DNA from: Bacillus sp. (in: firmicutes)
GTDB taxonomy: Bacteria > Bacillota > Bacilli > Bacillales > JACDOC01
Assembly: GCA_017656295.1 (NCBI GenBank)
Contig: JACDOC010000010.1
Location: 1-64,000, forward strand
Direction: 5' to 3'
Length of the DNA: 64,000 bases
Shown: positions 24,673-33,411 of the stretch, piece by piece
Layout of the letters: the number at the start of each line of letters is the position of its first letter
How positions within the stretch are numbered: the first letter of the stretch is position 1
Program-made: the position numbers and the translations under genes
Notes under the pieces: model-generated
The model's database searches: none
The model's input: the letters and a program-made list of their open reading frames with translations, nothing else
What the model was told of the DNA's origin: nothing

Positions 24673-24746
24673 ATAGTTGTAATTTTCGACTAAATGAGAA
24701 TATTCTGATTATGATAAAATAATGGAAAAAGAAAGTAGGTGATGCA

Positions 24747-26120
24747 GTGAATACTTACTTATACCAAATGCCACTTTCTATGGTGGAATCGATATTAGAA
24801 AACGCCTTTGAATGGCTGGTCGTAGTCGATCGTGAAGGGCGAATTATTTACATTAACGAAAGTTATTGTAAATTTCTTGAAATTGATCGTGAAAAAGCGA
24901 TTGGCAGACACGTCACCGAAGTGATTGAAAATACAAGAATGCATATTGTTACCCAAACCGGGAAAGAAGAACTAGCCGACTTACAATATATTAAAGGAAA
25001 TTACATGATTGCCAACCGCATTCCGATTAAGTTAAACGGGGAAGTGATAGGTGCTATTGGTTCGGTCATTTTTCGGGACACGAGTGAATGGATGCAAATG
25101 AGTAGTCATGTAAAAAATATGATGACCAAGATTGAAAGCTATATTGAAGATATTAATAGTGGAGCGAAATATTCCTTAGAGCATATTTTAGCCACATCAC
25201 CAAAAATGAAAGAATTAAAGGAACGGGTGAAATTAATTGCTTCCAGTGATATTTCGGTGCTTATTCGTGGTGAAAGTGGTACGGGAAAAGAATTGTTTGC
25301 CCATAGTATTCACCGATTGAGTCAACGAAGTGAACAACCCTTTATTAAAGTGAATTGTGCTGCCATTCCTGAGCATTTGTTAGAATCAGAGTTATTTGGA
25401 TATGAAGAAGGAGCATTTACCGGTGCAAAAAAAGGAGGTAAAAAAGGAAAGTTTCAACTGGCCAACGGCGGAACCATTTTTCTAGACGAAATTGGGGACA
25501 TGCCGCTTAATATGCAAGTAAAGCTACTAAGGGTTCTTCAAGACCAAGAGGTAGAACCAATTGGTGCCACGAAGCCTGTACAGCTAGATGTTCGCATCAT
25601 CGCTGCCACGAATCGTCCGTTAGAAAAAATGATGGAAGAAAAACGTTTCCGAGAAGATTTGTATTATCGAATTAACGCGATTCCGTTTCATATTCCCCCA
25701 TTAAGAGAACGGCCGGAAGATATTTTGGTACTTGCCAACCATTTTATCCAACAAGCAAGTAAAAAAGCAGGAAAACGGATTAAAGGAATGACAAGGGAAG
25801 TTGAACACTTGTTATGTACTTATTCATGGCCAGGAAACATTCGCGAGCTCCAAAATGCATTGGAGGCAGCCACTTATTTATCAAGTGGTGAGTGGATTAT
25901 AAAAGAGGTATTACCCGATTACTTGCAAAAAGACGATTCCCTATATCCATTTGGGAACAAAACGTTAAAAGAAATGTTAGAAGAAACAGAGAAACGCATT
26001 ATTCAACAAAGTTTACAAATGCACCAATACGACAAACTTCAAACAGCGAAAGCGCTCGGAATCAGTAAATCGAGCATGTATGAAAAGCTAAAAAAATATG
26101 AGATAGTCGACCGTCCATAA
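24747..26120 (+). CDS. Sigma-54-dependent transcriptional activator with PAS domain
   Basis: A 457-residue enhancer-binding protein starting at GTG. It has a PAS sensor (about 15-110), then an AAA+ domain with Walker A GESGTGKE (about 174), the sigma-54 contact motif GAFTGA (about 224) and Walker B LDEIGD, and a C-terminal Fis-type helix-turn-helix (LQTAKALGISKSSMYEKL). It lies directly upstream of a clear -24/-12 promoter feeding a GntP permease and a 3-hydroxybutyrate dehydrogenase, so it most likely senses a hydroxy acid or related metabolite and turns on that operon. No receiver domain is present, so it is not a two-component regulator. Confidence 0.92.
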   Translation: MNTYLYQMPLSMVESILENAFEWLVVVDREGRIIYINESYCKFLEIDREKAIGRHVTEVIENTRMHIVTQTGKEELADLQYIKGNYMIANRIPIKLNGEVIGAIGSVIFRDTSEWMQMSSHVKNMMTKIESYIEDINSGAKYSLEHILATSPKMKELKERVKLIASSDISVLIRGESGTGKELFAHSIHRLSQRSEQPFIKVNCAAIPEHLLESELFGYEEGAFTGAKKGGKKGKFQLANGGTIFLDEIGDMPLNMQVKLLRVLQDQEVEPIGATKPVQLDVRIIAATNRPLEKMMEEKRFREDLYYRINAIPFHIPPLRERPEDILVLANHFIQQASKKAGKRIKGMTREVEHLLCTYSWPGNIRELQNALEAATYLSSGEWIIKEVLPDYLQKDDSLYPFGNKTLKEMLEETEKRIIQQSLQMHQYDKLQTAKALGISKSSMYEKLKKYEIVDRP

Positions 26121-26159
26121 ATCTGGAATTCATTCCATTTTTCTGGACGGTTATTTTTG
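26109..26159 (+). terminator. Hairpin at the end of the sigma-54 activator gene
   Basis: GACCGTCCA (26109-26117) pairs with TGGACGGTT (26144-26152), followed by ATTTTTG. It begins within the last codons of the gene. The interior also holds TCTGGA repeats that may be activator sites. Confidence 0.55.
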
Positions 26160-26210
26160 TCATAAAATTGTCACAATTTTTAATATTTGTCCAGAAAATT
26201 GGAATCCAGC
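26120..26210 (+). promoter_or_regulatory. Putative upstream activator sites for the sigma-54 regulator
   Basis: Two TCTGGA motifs (about 26122 and 26142) face inverted copies TCCAGA (about 26190) and ATCCAG (about 26204). The longest pair is TTTTCTGGAC (26139-26148) and GTCCAGAAAA (26189-26198). They lie 40-120 bp upstream of the -24 element, the usual place for enhancer-binding-protein sites. Confidence 0.5.
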
Positions 26211-26243
26211 TTCGGAAAAGCGTTGTCCTTACGGAAGTAAAAA

Positions 26244-26261
26244 TTGGCATGACTTTTGCAT
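26244..26261 (+). promoter_or_regulatory. Sigma-54 (-24/-12) promoter
   Basis: TTGGCATGACTTTTGCAT matches the TTGGCAC-N5-TTGCA consensus, with exactly 10 bases between the invariant GG (26246-26247) and GC (26258-26259). It is about 80 bases before the GntP permease start and directly downstream of a sigma-54 activator gene. Confidence 0.88.
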
Positions 26262-26338
26262 CTATTACATTTGGTAACGTTTTCATACGGTCTCAAGTGA
26301 CCATCTATTTGTTTAAAAACAGGATAGGGGGAAATGGC

Positions 26339-27658
26339 ATGTTAAGTATGATTGGTCTCATTGGGGGATTACTATTACTTATTTACTTAACGATGAGGGG
26401 AATGAACATTTTAGTCGTCGGTCCGTTAGCTGCCGTCTTTGTGGCAGTCCTTAGTGGAATGCCGCTTTTTCCACAGCTAGCAGCGGAAGGTGAGGCGAAC
26501 CTTGTCACCAACTATATGGGAGGATTTGCTGGTTTTATTACGTCATGGTATCTCATGTTCTTACTTGGAGCGGTGTTTGGAAAAGTGATGGAAGATAGTG
26601 GGGCAGCAGATAGTGTTTCAAAGTTTGTGGTAGATAAATTTGGGATTAAGTATGCCGTGTTAGCTATTGTAGCCGCGTGTGCCATTTTAACGTACGGCGG
26701 GGTTAGTTTGTTTGTAGTGGCATTTTCCGTCTATCCGATGGCGGTAAGTTTATTTAAACAAGCCGATTTACCAAGACGATTTATTCCCGCTGCCTTAGCT
26801 TTTGGTTCCGTTACCTTTACGATGACTTCCGCTGGTTCACCGGAAATACAAAACTGGATTCCAATTGAGTACTTAAATACGGATCCGTATGCCGGATGGG
26901 AAGTGAGTTTAATCGTCGCGATTTTTATGGCGATATTCGGTTACTGGTGGTTAAAGCGCATGATTCAAAAAGCGGTGGAACGTGGCGAACGCTTTGAGGC
27001 GCGAGATGGAGATCCAGAAACATTAAATAAAGAACTACCCTCACCGATTCGAGGGTTAATTCCTCTGATAGTGGTGCTTGTCGTATCATATATTTTCCAC
27101 GACTCTTTAAAACAATCCGCTTTAATTATCGCTTTATTAGGTGGTGTTATTGCCACGTATGTACTGAATCGAAAGTTTTTCCAATCTTTTTGGAATGCGG
27201 TGTCAGAAGGAACAGTCGGTGCCTTAATTGCGATTGGAAATACAGCAGCAGTCGTCGGCTTTGGTGGTGTTGCTAAAGCGGTACCAGCGTTTGAAACAGC
27301 GGTTGATTTTATGACGAGTATTCCAGGTTCACCGTTAATTGGAGGAGCTCTTGCGGTTAGTGTGATTGCTGGAATGACGGGTTCTGCTTCCGGTGGGCAA
27401 GCGATTGCTCTTCCTATTTTAGCTCCACATTACATGGAACTAGGTGTCAATCCTGAAGCGTTACATCGGGTCGTTTCGATTTCTTCAGGCGCATTAGATA
27501 CGCTTCCGCATAACGGGTATGTAGTGACCACCATTCGATCAATTTGTGGTGAATCCCATCAAGATGCCTATGGTGCGGTCGGTGCTTTAACTGCTATTGT
27601 ACCGCTATTAGGAGTCATATTAGCCATCATTTTATTCTCTTTAGGACTTGGAATTTAA
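26339..27658 (+). CDS. GntP-family permease, probably for 3-hydroxybutyrate
   Basis: A gluconate:H+ symporter-family transporter of 439 residues with about 12-14 hydrophobic segments. The start MLSMIGLIGG at 26339 follows AGGGGGAAATGG; the longer frame to 26168 covers the sigma-54 promoter and is not real. GntP members carry gluconate, fructuronate, serine, or hydroxybutyrate. Pairing with 3-hydroxybutyrate dehydrogenase 21 bases downstream points to hydroxybutyrate uptake. The expected late-motif GSASGGQAIALPILAPHY is seen near residue 355. Confidence 0.87.
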   Translation: MLSMIGLIGGLLLLIYLTMRGMNILVVGPLAAVFVAVLSGMPLFPQLAAEGEANLVTNYMGGFAGFITSWYLMFLLGAVFGKVMEDSGAADSVSKFVVDKFGIKYAVLAIVAACAILTYGGVSLFVVAFSVYPMAVSLFKQADLPRRFIPAALAFGSVTFTMTSAGSPEIQNWIPIEYLNTDPYAGWEVSLIVAIFMAIFGYWWLKRMIQKAVERGERFEARDGDPETLNKELPSPIRGLIPLIVVLVVSYIFHDSLKQSALIIALLGGVIATYVLNRKFFQSFWNAVSEGTVGALIAIGNTAAVVGFGGVAKAVPAFETAVDFMTSIPGSPLIGGALAVSVIAGMTGSASGGQAIALPILAPHYMELGVNPEALHRVVSISSGALDTLPHNGYVVTTIRSICGESHQDAYGAVGALTAIVPLLGVILAIILFSLGLGI

Positions 27659-27679
27659 CGTTGAAGGAGCTGTTGGGAC

Positions 27680-28456
27680 ATGGTTCGTGAAAAAGTTGTC
27701 TTTATCACTGGTGCAGCACAAGGAATTGGGTACGAGATTGGTAAACGCTTTGCCGAACAAGGGGCAAAAGTTGTGTTAACCGATATTCAAGAAACACAAG
27801 TAAAAGAAGCTGCCGACCAACTGAAATCGGAAGGATACAAAGTCATCGGTCTTAAGTGTGATGTGACAAATGAAGAAGACATTCAACGAGCGATGGATGA
27901 GACGGTTGAGAAAATGGGATCGTTAGATGTTCTTATCAATAACGCCGGCATGCAATACATTTCCATGATTGAAGACTTTCCGACAGAAAAATTTGAACAA
28001 CTCATTAAAGTGATGTTAATTAGCCCATTTATGGCTATCAAAAAAGCGTTGCCGATCATGAAAAAACAGCAGTTTGGCCGAATTATCAATATGGCGTCTA
28101 TTAACGGTCTTGTCGGGTTCGCCGGTAAGTCGGCTTATAATAGCGCCAAACACGGGGTAATTGGGTTAACAAAAGTGGCAGCATTAGAAACGGCGACTGA
28201 TGGTATTACCGTGAATGCCATTTGCCCAGGCTATGTGGATACTGAACTTGTTCGAAACCAATTACACGATTTAGCCAAAACGAGAAACGTTTCCGTTGAG
28301 AAAGTACTTGAGGAAGTGATCTATCCACTTGTTCCACAAAAACGTTTACTTTCCGTCGACGAAATTGCTCTCTATGCTTTGTTCCTCGCTAGCGAAGAAG
28401 CAAAAGGTATCACGGGGCAAACAGTTGTGATTGATGGAGGATATACGGTGCAGTAA
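27680..28456 (+). CDS. 3-hydroxybutyrate dehydrogenase (SDR)
   Basis: Oxidises D-3-hydroxybutyrate to acetoacetate with NAD. It has 258 residues, the standard bacterial length. The cofactor motif TGAAQGIG is at 10-17, NNAG at 87-90, Ser140, Tyr153 and Lys157 (YNSAK). The long insertion with DLAKTRNVSVEKVLEEVIYP, typical of 3-hydroxybutyrate dehydrogenases and absent from many other SDRs, supports the label. It forms a two-gene sigma-54 operon with the GntP permease. Confidence 0.88.
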   Translation: MVREKVVFITGAAQGIGYEIGKRFAEQGAKVVLTDIQETQVKEAADQLKSEGYKVIGLKCDVTNEEDIQRAMDETVEKMGSLDVLINNAGMQYISMIEDFPTEKFEQLIKVMLISPFMAIKKALPIMKKQQFGRIINMASINGLVGFAGKSAYNSAKHGVIGLTKVAALETATDGITVNAICPGYVDTELVRNQLHDLAKTRNVSVEKVLEEVIYPLVPQKRLLSVDEIALYALFLASEEAKGITGQTVVIDGGYTVQ

Positions 28457-28494
28457 CCTTTATGGTAATTTCTAATATATTTCAACCGAAAAAC

Positions 28495-28529
28495 AGGGTT
28501 GACTAGTAAACTGCTAGTTAACCCTTTTT
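28495..28529. terminator. Bidirectional terminator between convergent genes
   Basis: AGGGTTGACTAG pairs with CTAGTTAACCCT, flanked by T-runs on the plus side and (as A-runs) on the minus side. It serves both the hydroxybutyrate operon and the convergent MerR gene. Confidence 0.85.
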
Positions 28530-28561
28530 CATAGCTTTCAAGCGGCCTCAAATCCTTCTGA

Positions 28562-29467
28562 TTATTGGTGTAAAATAGCTGAAATTTGATCGGTTAATTT
28601 AATGTGTTGTAAGGTTGTTCCTTTTAAGTACATAAATGCACCAGGACCACCTAAGTAAAATTGAATATGCGGGTACTTTGAGGCAAATTCATCAAGCTCT
28701 TCAATCAACCGTTCGTTTCTTTCAAAAGGAAGTCTCGTTACCGCCGAGAGGACGACTTTTTTTGGATTTAACAGTTGGACGGTGGATTGAATAGCTGTAG
28801 GAGCAGGAGAAGGTCCGAGCATCACCGTTCGCCATCCTTGTAACATGAATTGGAGTAAAATCATGTGTAATGGAATTTCATGTCGTTCCTCCGGTAAACA
28901 AGCACCTAATACGAGGGGAGCTTTTTCACTAATAGGAAAATTCCGTCTTAGTTTTATTAGGAAATCACGAACTACTAAACTCGATAAAGCTTCTTGATAT
29001 TCTCCCCACCGACCATCTTTCCAACGATTTCCCACTTCTTTTAAGAATGGGATTACAATAGAATCAAGAAATGATTGTAATCCAAATAAATGGTAGGCTT
29101 GGTCTAATAGACGGTTTAATTGTGCTTCATTACCGAGCGTTCCTTCCTGCAATAGAGAATGAACAAATTCATTGACGTTTCCCGTCGTTTCTTGATATTC
29201 CGCTGTTTGAAGTGTAAGGCGCGACGTTTCTATTTGTTGTTGTTTTATATACATGACCGCCTGCTTAGCAGTTTGACCCATTTCGATCAATGATTTCATC
29301 TTTAGTAAGATATTTAATTCATTCGCGCTATAGATGCGATAACCGTTGTCTAACCTTTGTGGTTGAATGACTTGGTAGCGTTCTTCCCATTTTCGGATCA
29401 CTTGTTTGGAAAGACCGGTAATATTCGACACTTGTTGAATGTTATATATTTGGTTAGATTGATTCAT
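28562..29467 (-). CDS. MerR-family regulator with B12-binding domain (CarH/LitR-like)
   Basis: A 301-residue protein. The N-terminal MerR helix-turn-helix (8-78, YNIQQVSNITGLSKQVIRKWEERY) is followed by a helical cap (about 95-170) and a Rossmann cobalamin-binding domain (about 184-300, with GGPGAFM near the end). CarH/LitR proteins use adenosylcobalamin as a light sensor. Here the lower-ligand motif is Glu194-x-His196 with Pro where Gly is usual, and the cap motif Trp149-x9-Glu159 is followed by Ala160 instead of His. B12 binding is plausible, but the light-induced bis-His state known from Thermus CarH should not form. The target is unknown. Confidence 0.85.
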   Translation of the reverse strand: MNQSNQIYNIQQVSNITGLSKQVIRKWEERYQVIQPQRLDNGYRIYSANELNILLKMKSLIEMGQTAKQAVMYIKQQQIETSRLTLQTAEYQETTGNVNEFVHSLLQEGTLGNEAQLNRLLDQAYHLFGLQSFLDSIVIPFLKEVGNRWKDGRWGEYQEALSSLVVRDFLIKLRRNFPISEKAPLVLGACLPEERHEIPLHMILLQFMLQGWRTVMLGPSPAPTAIQSTVQLLNPKKVVLSAVTRLPFERNERLIEELDEFASKYPHIQFYLGGPGAFMYLKGTTLQHIKLTDQISAILHQ

Positions 29468-29535
29468 CTTTATCCCCTCTCATCCAGCTGCGTATGAACC
29501 GGTAATCTTTTGATAAATGAAAGCGGAAATTAAAA

Positions 29536-29710
29536 AAGGCTATGTTAAATTTCATTGTTGATTTTTAGCTAGTTATTCACACGGCGGCGACTCCAGCGGG
29601 AACAAGAAGCCGCAAGACCCATACTTGAGCGTAGCGAGGGAAGCGGCTTACGGCTTGCCCACGGAAAGCGTCTGACTGGAGCGAAATGAATAAATATCAA
29701 CAGTATCATT
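29536..29710 (+). repeat. Dispersed ~180-bp repeat, copy 2
   Basis: Same element and orientation as 19722-19915, with AAGGCTATGTTAAAT at its left end, ACGGCGGCGACTCCAGCGGG inside and CAACAGTATCATT at the right. It carries a small extra CTTACGG duplication next to GGCTTGCCC. Confidence 0.8.
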
Positions 29711-29835
29711 ATACTAATGCAGCGTATAATATTCTTCAATCCATATCAGGATGTTTTTGTCTTACAAATTGTGTACGCAGGGGTTGAAAGGAAGTATAAA
29801 TTTCTCTAAAATAGTGAATACAGTAAATAAAAATT

Positions 29836-30077
29836 GGAAAGCGAAGATAAGGAGTAGTAGTGGTTTACGGCTTGTTTTACAGAGAGTTGACGGTCGGTGC
29901 AAGTCAACCAAGCGAACCATGAACTCGCCTTGGAGCTACAAGCATGAACGGGAACCAAGTAATGCTTGTCGTGACTCTGCGTTAAGGAGCCTTAAGTGAG
30001 TGTATGTACACTAATTTGGGTGGTACCGCGGGAGAAAGATACCTCTCGTCCCATATCGGGATGAGAGGTTTTTTTAT
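29836..30077 (+). promoter_or_regulatory. Leucine T-box riboswitch of leuS
   Basis: Stem I begins near 29836. A CTC leucine specifier is at 29924-29926 (GAACTCGCC). The invariant T-box TGGTACCGCGGG is at about 30020-30031. The terminator CCTCTCGTCCC...GGGATGAGAGG (30042-30068) ends in seven T. Uncharged tRNA-Leu is expected to stabilise the antiterminator and raise leuS expression. A small open frame across the leader is not a gene. Confidence 0.95.
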
Positions 30078-30123
30078 TTCCCAACTTATGGAAGAAAGAT
30101 TGTAATTTAAAGGAGGTCTTGTG

Positions 30124-32538
30124 ATGGCGTTTCCGCACAAAGAGATTGAGAAAAAGTGGCAAAAGTATTGGGAAGAGAACAAAACATTTAAAACAGTTGA
30201 CGATGATTCCAAACCGAAATTTTATGCATTAGACATGTTCCCGTATCCGTCTGGTGCGGGCTTACACGTTGGTCACCCGGAAGGATACACGGCAACGGAT
30301 ATTCTTTCCCGCATGAAGCGCATGCAAGGGTACAACGTATTGCATCCAATGGGGTGGGATGCGTTCGGCCTTCCAGCTGAGCAGTATGCCCTTGATACAG
30401 GAAATGATCCAGCAGAATTTACAAAGAAAAACATCGATAACTTCCGTCGTCAAATTAAATCACTCGGATTTTCTTACGACTGGGACCGAGAAATAAATAC
30501 GACAGATCCTAATTACTATAAATGGACACAATGGATTTTCTTAAAGCTTTATGAAAAAGGATTAGCCTACATTGATGAAGTACCGGTCAACTGGTGTCCT
30601 GCTCTTGGAACCGTATTAGCGAACGAAGAAGTCATTGATGGAAAAAGTGAACGAGGCGGTCACCCAGTTGAGCGTCGTCCAATGAAACAGTGGATGTTAA
30701 AAATTACAGAGTATGCAGACCGTTTACTAGAAGATTTAGAAGAACTTGACTGGCCAGAAAGCATTAAAGAAATGCAACGTAACTGGATTGGCCGTTCAGA
30801 AGGGGCAGAAGTAACATTCCAAATCGACGGTCACGACGAAACGTTTACTGTTTTTACTACTCGTCCAGATACGCTATTTGGGGCAACATACTGTGTACTT
30901 GCACCAGAGCATCCGTTAGTAAAGAAAATCACCACTCCAGAGCAACAAGTAGCGGTAGAATCTTACTTAGATCAAATTAAATCAAAAAGTGATTTAGAAC
31001 GTACCGATTTAGCCAAAGAAAAAACGGGCGTCTTTACGGGTGCGTATGCAGTGAATCCAGCGAGCGGTAAAAAAATGCCGATTTGGATTGCTGATTACGT
31101 GTTAATGAGCTACGGTACAGGTGCGATTATGGCAGTTCCTGCTCATGATGAGCGCGACTATGAGTTTGCGAAAAAGTTTGACCTGCCAATGATTGAAGTT
31201 GTGGCGGGAGGTAACATCGAAAAAGAAGCTTATACTGGTGATGGCGAACATATTAATTCTGAGTTTTTAAATGGTTTGAACAAAGAAGAAGCGATTGAAA
31301 AAATGATTCAATGGCTTGAAGAAAAAGGAATCGGTGAGAAGAAAGTTACGTATCGCCTTCGTGACTGGCTGTTTAGCCGTCAGCGCTATTGGGGAGAGCC
31401 AATTCCTATTATTCATTGGGAAGATGGAACAATGTCGACAGTTCCTGAAGAAGAACTTCCGTTAACGTTACCAAAAACAGATGAAATTAAACCTTCTGGG
31501 ACAGGCGAATCACCATTAGCGAATATTGACGAGTGGGTGAACGTAGTCGACCCGAAAACCGGTAAGAAAGGTCGTCGGGAAACAAATACGATGCCACAAT
31601 GGGCAGGTAGTTGCTGGTACTACTTACGTTATATTGATCCGCATAACGACCAAGCATTAGCAGATCCAGAAAAATTAAAGAAATGGCTACCTGTTGATAT
31701 TTACATCGGTGGTGCTGAACATGCGGTACTGCATTTACTATACGCTCGTTTCTGGCACAAAGTATTGTACGACCTCGGTGTGGTTCCGACAAAAGAACCG
31801 TTCCAAAAGCTATTTAACCAAGGAATGATTCTTGGGGAAAACAACGAAAAAATGAGTAAATCAAAAGGGAACGTTGTAAACCCAGATGAAATAGTAGAAA
31901 GCCATGGTGCAGATACGCTTCGCCTTTATGAAATGTTTATGGGTCCTCTAGAAGCGTCCGTAGCATGGTCTACAAAAGGACTTGACGGTGCTCGTCGTTT
32001 CCTTGACCGTGTATGGCGCCTCATTGTGAATGAAGATGGTTCACTATCTGAAAAAGTGGTTGATGGCGACAACAAAGCATTAGATAAAGTGTATCATCAA
32101 ACAGTGAAAAAGGTATCGGAGGACTTCGAAAACCTTCGCTTCAACACAGCGATTTCCCAAATGATGGTATTCATTAACGAAGCCTATAAAGCAGACACGC
32201 TTCCAAAAGCATATGTGGAAGGATTTGTGAAATTACTATCACCAATTTGTCCACATATTGCCGAAGAGCTTTGGGAAAAACTTGGTCATAACGACACGAT
32301 TACGTATGAACCATGGCCAACGTACGACGAGTCTAAACTTGTCGATAACGAAGTAGAAATCGTCCTACAAGTAAACGGAAAGGTTCGTTCGAAAATGATG
32401 GTGTCTCGCGATGCGACTCGCGAACAACTAGAAGAGCTTGCCCTTCAAGATGAAAAAATTAAAGAACTTATCGAAGGAAAAACGGTACGCAAAGTCATTG
32501 CTGTACCTGGTAAGTTAGTGAACATTGTCGCAAACTAA
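30124..32538 (+). CDS. leuS: Leucyl-tRNA synthetase
   Basis: A class Ia aminoacyl-tRNA synthetase that charges tRNA-Leu. It has 804 residues, normal for bacilli. The HIGH motif appears as HVGH in [12 protein letters not shown] (about 48-51). The editing (CP1) domain is in the middle, with [12 protein letters not shown]. The KMSKS motif is intact near residue 575 (EKMSKSKGN). The anticodon-binding and C-terminal domains follow. AAAGGAGG precedes GTGATG; the ATG at 30124 is preferred. Expression is controlled by the T-box upstream. Confidence 0.98.
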   Translation: MAFPHKEIEKKWQKYWEENKTFKTVDDDSKPKFYALDMFPYPSGAGLHVGHPEGYTATDILSRMKRMQGYNVLHPMGWDAFGLPAEQYALDTGNDPAEFTKKNIDNFRRQIKSLGFSYDWDREINTTDPNYYKWTQWIFLKLYEKGLAYIDEVPVNWCPALGTVLANEEVIDGKSERGGHPVERRPMKQWMLKITEYADRLLEDLEELDWPESIKEMQRNWIGRSEGAEVTFQIDGHDETFTVFTTRPDTLFGATYCVLAPEHPLVKKITTPEQQVAVESYLDQIKSKSDLERTDLAKEKTGVFTGAYAVNPASGKKMPIWIADYVLMSYGTGAIMAVPAHDERDYEFAKKFDLPMIEVVAGGNIEKEAYTGDGEHINSEFLNGLNKEEAIEKMIQWLEEKGIGEKKVTYRLRDWLFSRQRYWGEPIPIIHWEDGTMSTVPEEELPLTLPKTDEIKPSGTGESPLANIDEWVNVVDPKTGKKGRRETNTMPQWAGSCWYYLRYIDPHNDQALADPEKLKKWLPVDIYIGGAEHAVLHLLYARFWHKVLYDLGVVPTKEPFQKLFNQGMILGENNEKMSKSKGNVVNPDEIVESHGADTLRLYEMFMGPLEASVAWSTKGLDGARRFLDRVWRLIVNEDGSLSEKVVDGDNKALDKVYHQTVKKVSEDFENLRFNTAISQMMVFINEAYKADTLPKAYVEGFVKLLSPICPHIAEELWEKLGHNDTITYEPWPTYDESKLVDNEVEIVLQVNGKVRSKMMVSRDATREQLEELALQDEKIKELIEGKTVRKVIAVPGKLVNIVAN

Positions 32539-32553
32539 ATGAAAGAGGGTAGG

Positions 32554-32862
32554 ATGATGGAAGAAATCCAAATTATCACTCCGGAAGAGCTAAAAGAAAA
32601 ATTAGCAGCTGGCGAAGAATTACATTTAGTAGATGTTCGTGAACATGAAGAAGTAGCGGAAGGAAAAATTCCACAAGCGAAGCACATCCCAATGGGGGAA
32701 ATTCCTAATTCGTTAGACCAGTTTGACAAAGATAAAGAATATATCTTCATTTGTCGCTCTGGACGCCGTAGTGAAAACGTCTGCTATTATTTACAAGAGC
32801 TAGGCTACAAAGTCCGTAACATGGTGGGCGGCATGCTTGAATGGACAGGCGACGTGGAGTAA
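32554..32862 (+). CDS. Rhodanese-domain protein (YtwF-like)
   Basis: A single rhodanese domain of 102 residues that would carry sulfane sulfur on Cys67 in the loop CRSGRR. The start could be any of three ATGs (32539, 32554, 32557); GAGGGTAGG upstream favours 32554 or 32557. It starts 15 bases after leuS, as for ytwF near leuS in B. subtilis, and is followed by a terminator. The partner is unknown. Confidence 0.85.
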   Translation: MMEEIQIITPEELKEKLAAGEELHLVDVREHEEVAEGKIPQAKHIPMGEIPNSLDQFDKDKEYIFICRSGRRSENVCYYLQELGYKVRNMVGGMLEWTGDVE

Positions 32863-32874
32863 TTCGCTGGAAGG

Positions 32875-32907
32875 AAAGAACCGGGGACGTTTACCCGGTT
32901 CTTTTTT
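32875..32907 (+). terminator. Terminator after the rhodanese gene
   Basis: The stem AAAGAACCGGG pairs with CCCGGTTCTTT and leads into six T. Confidence 0.9.
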
Positions 32908-32994
32908 ATTATAAAATAATCGAAATATTTTGAAATGAAGGTATGTTATAACAGAAAAATGGAGAAGGTGATTTTAGAGGAGGTAGAGTGAGGA

Positions 32995-33186
32995 ATGATT
33001 CAAGTCAAACTCTTTGACTATGAGCACGAAAAAGATTTGGAGCAGGAGATGAATGAGTTTTTGCAAGAATTAGATGAAAGACAAATTATTGATATTAAAT
33101 ACAATGTAGCAGCCCTTGTTGACCCTGATGAAGAACAGATCTATTGTTTTACAGGGATGATTATTTATAGGGAGAAAAAATCATGA
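32995..33186 (+). CDS. Small acidic protein, Cse60-like sporulation protein
   Basis: 63 residues, very acidic, beginning MIQVKLFDYEHEKDLEQE, which resembles the Cse60 family of sigma-E-dependent sporulation proteins in Bacillus. GAGGAGGTAGAG lies before the ATG. It stands alone between a terminator and a convergent gene, so it has its own promoter. A weak sigma-E-like pair (AATATT and TATGTTAT, about 32926-32950) is upstream but falls short of consensus. The function is unknown even in B. subtilis. Confidence 0.65.
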   Translation: MIQVKLFDYEHEKDLEQEMNEFLQELDERQIIDIKYNVAALVDPDEEQIYCFTGMIIYREKKS

Positions 33187-33232
33187 GGAAGAACAGTAGT
33201 TTGATAGTATGTGTTCTTCCTACATTTTTTAT

Positions 33233-33327
33233 CTTGAGAAAGTGGACAACGACCCAAGGGAAGAGGACACTTATCAGGGGAAAGAGGACCACCCCTAAGA
33301 GAAACTGGACACATTTCGTGAAAAAGC
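33233..33327. repeat. Four-unit 21-bp degenerate tandem repeat
   Basis: GGAC recurs at 33244, 33265, 33286 and 33307, exactly 21 bases apart, each preceded by GAAAGT/GAAGA/AAAGA/GAAACT. The units are diverged but keep a GGACAnnnn...GGAAAGA pattern. The array is intergenic, between a small sporulation-like gene and ytfP. Confidence 0.65.
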
Positions 33328-33333
33328 AGAGTA

Positions 33334-33364
33334 TCTGTTCACATTCCCAATGAATGTGAACAGA
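33334..33364. other. Intergenic hairpin downstream of ytfP
   Basis: CTGTTCACATT and AATGTGAACAG form a perfect 11-bp stem with a short loop. It lacks a close T-run on either strand. It could be a weak terminator for the minus-strand ytfP gene. Confidence 0.5.
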
Positions 33365-33411
33365 ACTCCGTAACATTTAGCATTTATCACTACTTTTTGC
33401 CCACAACGTAA

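Noticed and set aside
29751-29999. Open frame of 82 residues before leuS
   Set aside because: It lies within the leucine T-box leader and follows the conserved RNA parts, and it has no ribosome binding site.
33161-33376. Minus-strand frame of 71 residues with a heptad-like pattern
   Set aside because: The pattern comes from the 21-bp tandem DNA repeat read in frame. There is no ribosome binding site, and it overlaps the intergenic hairpin.
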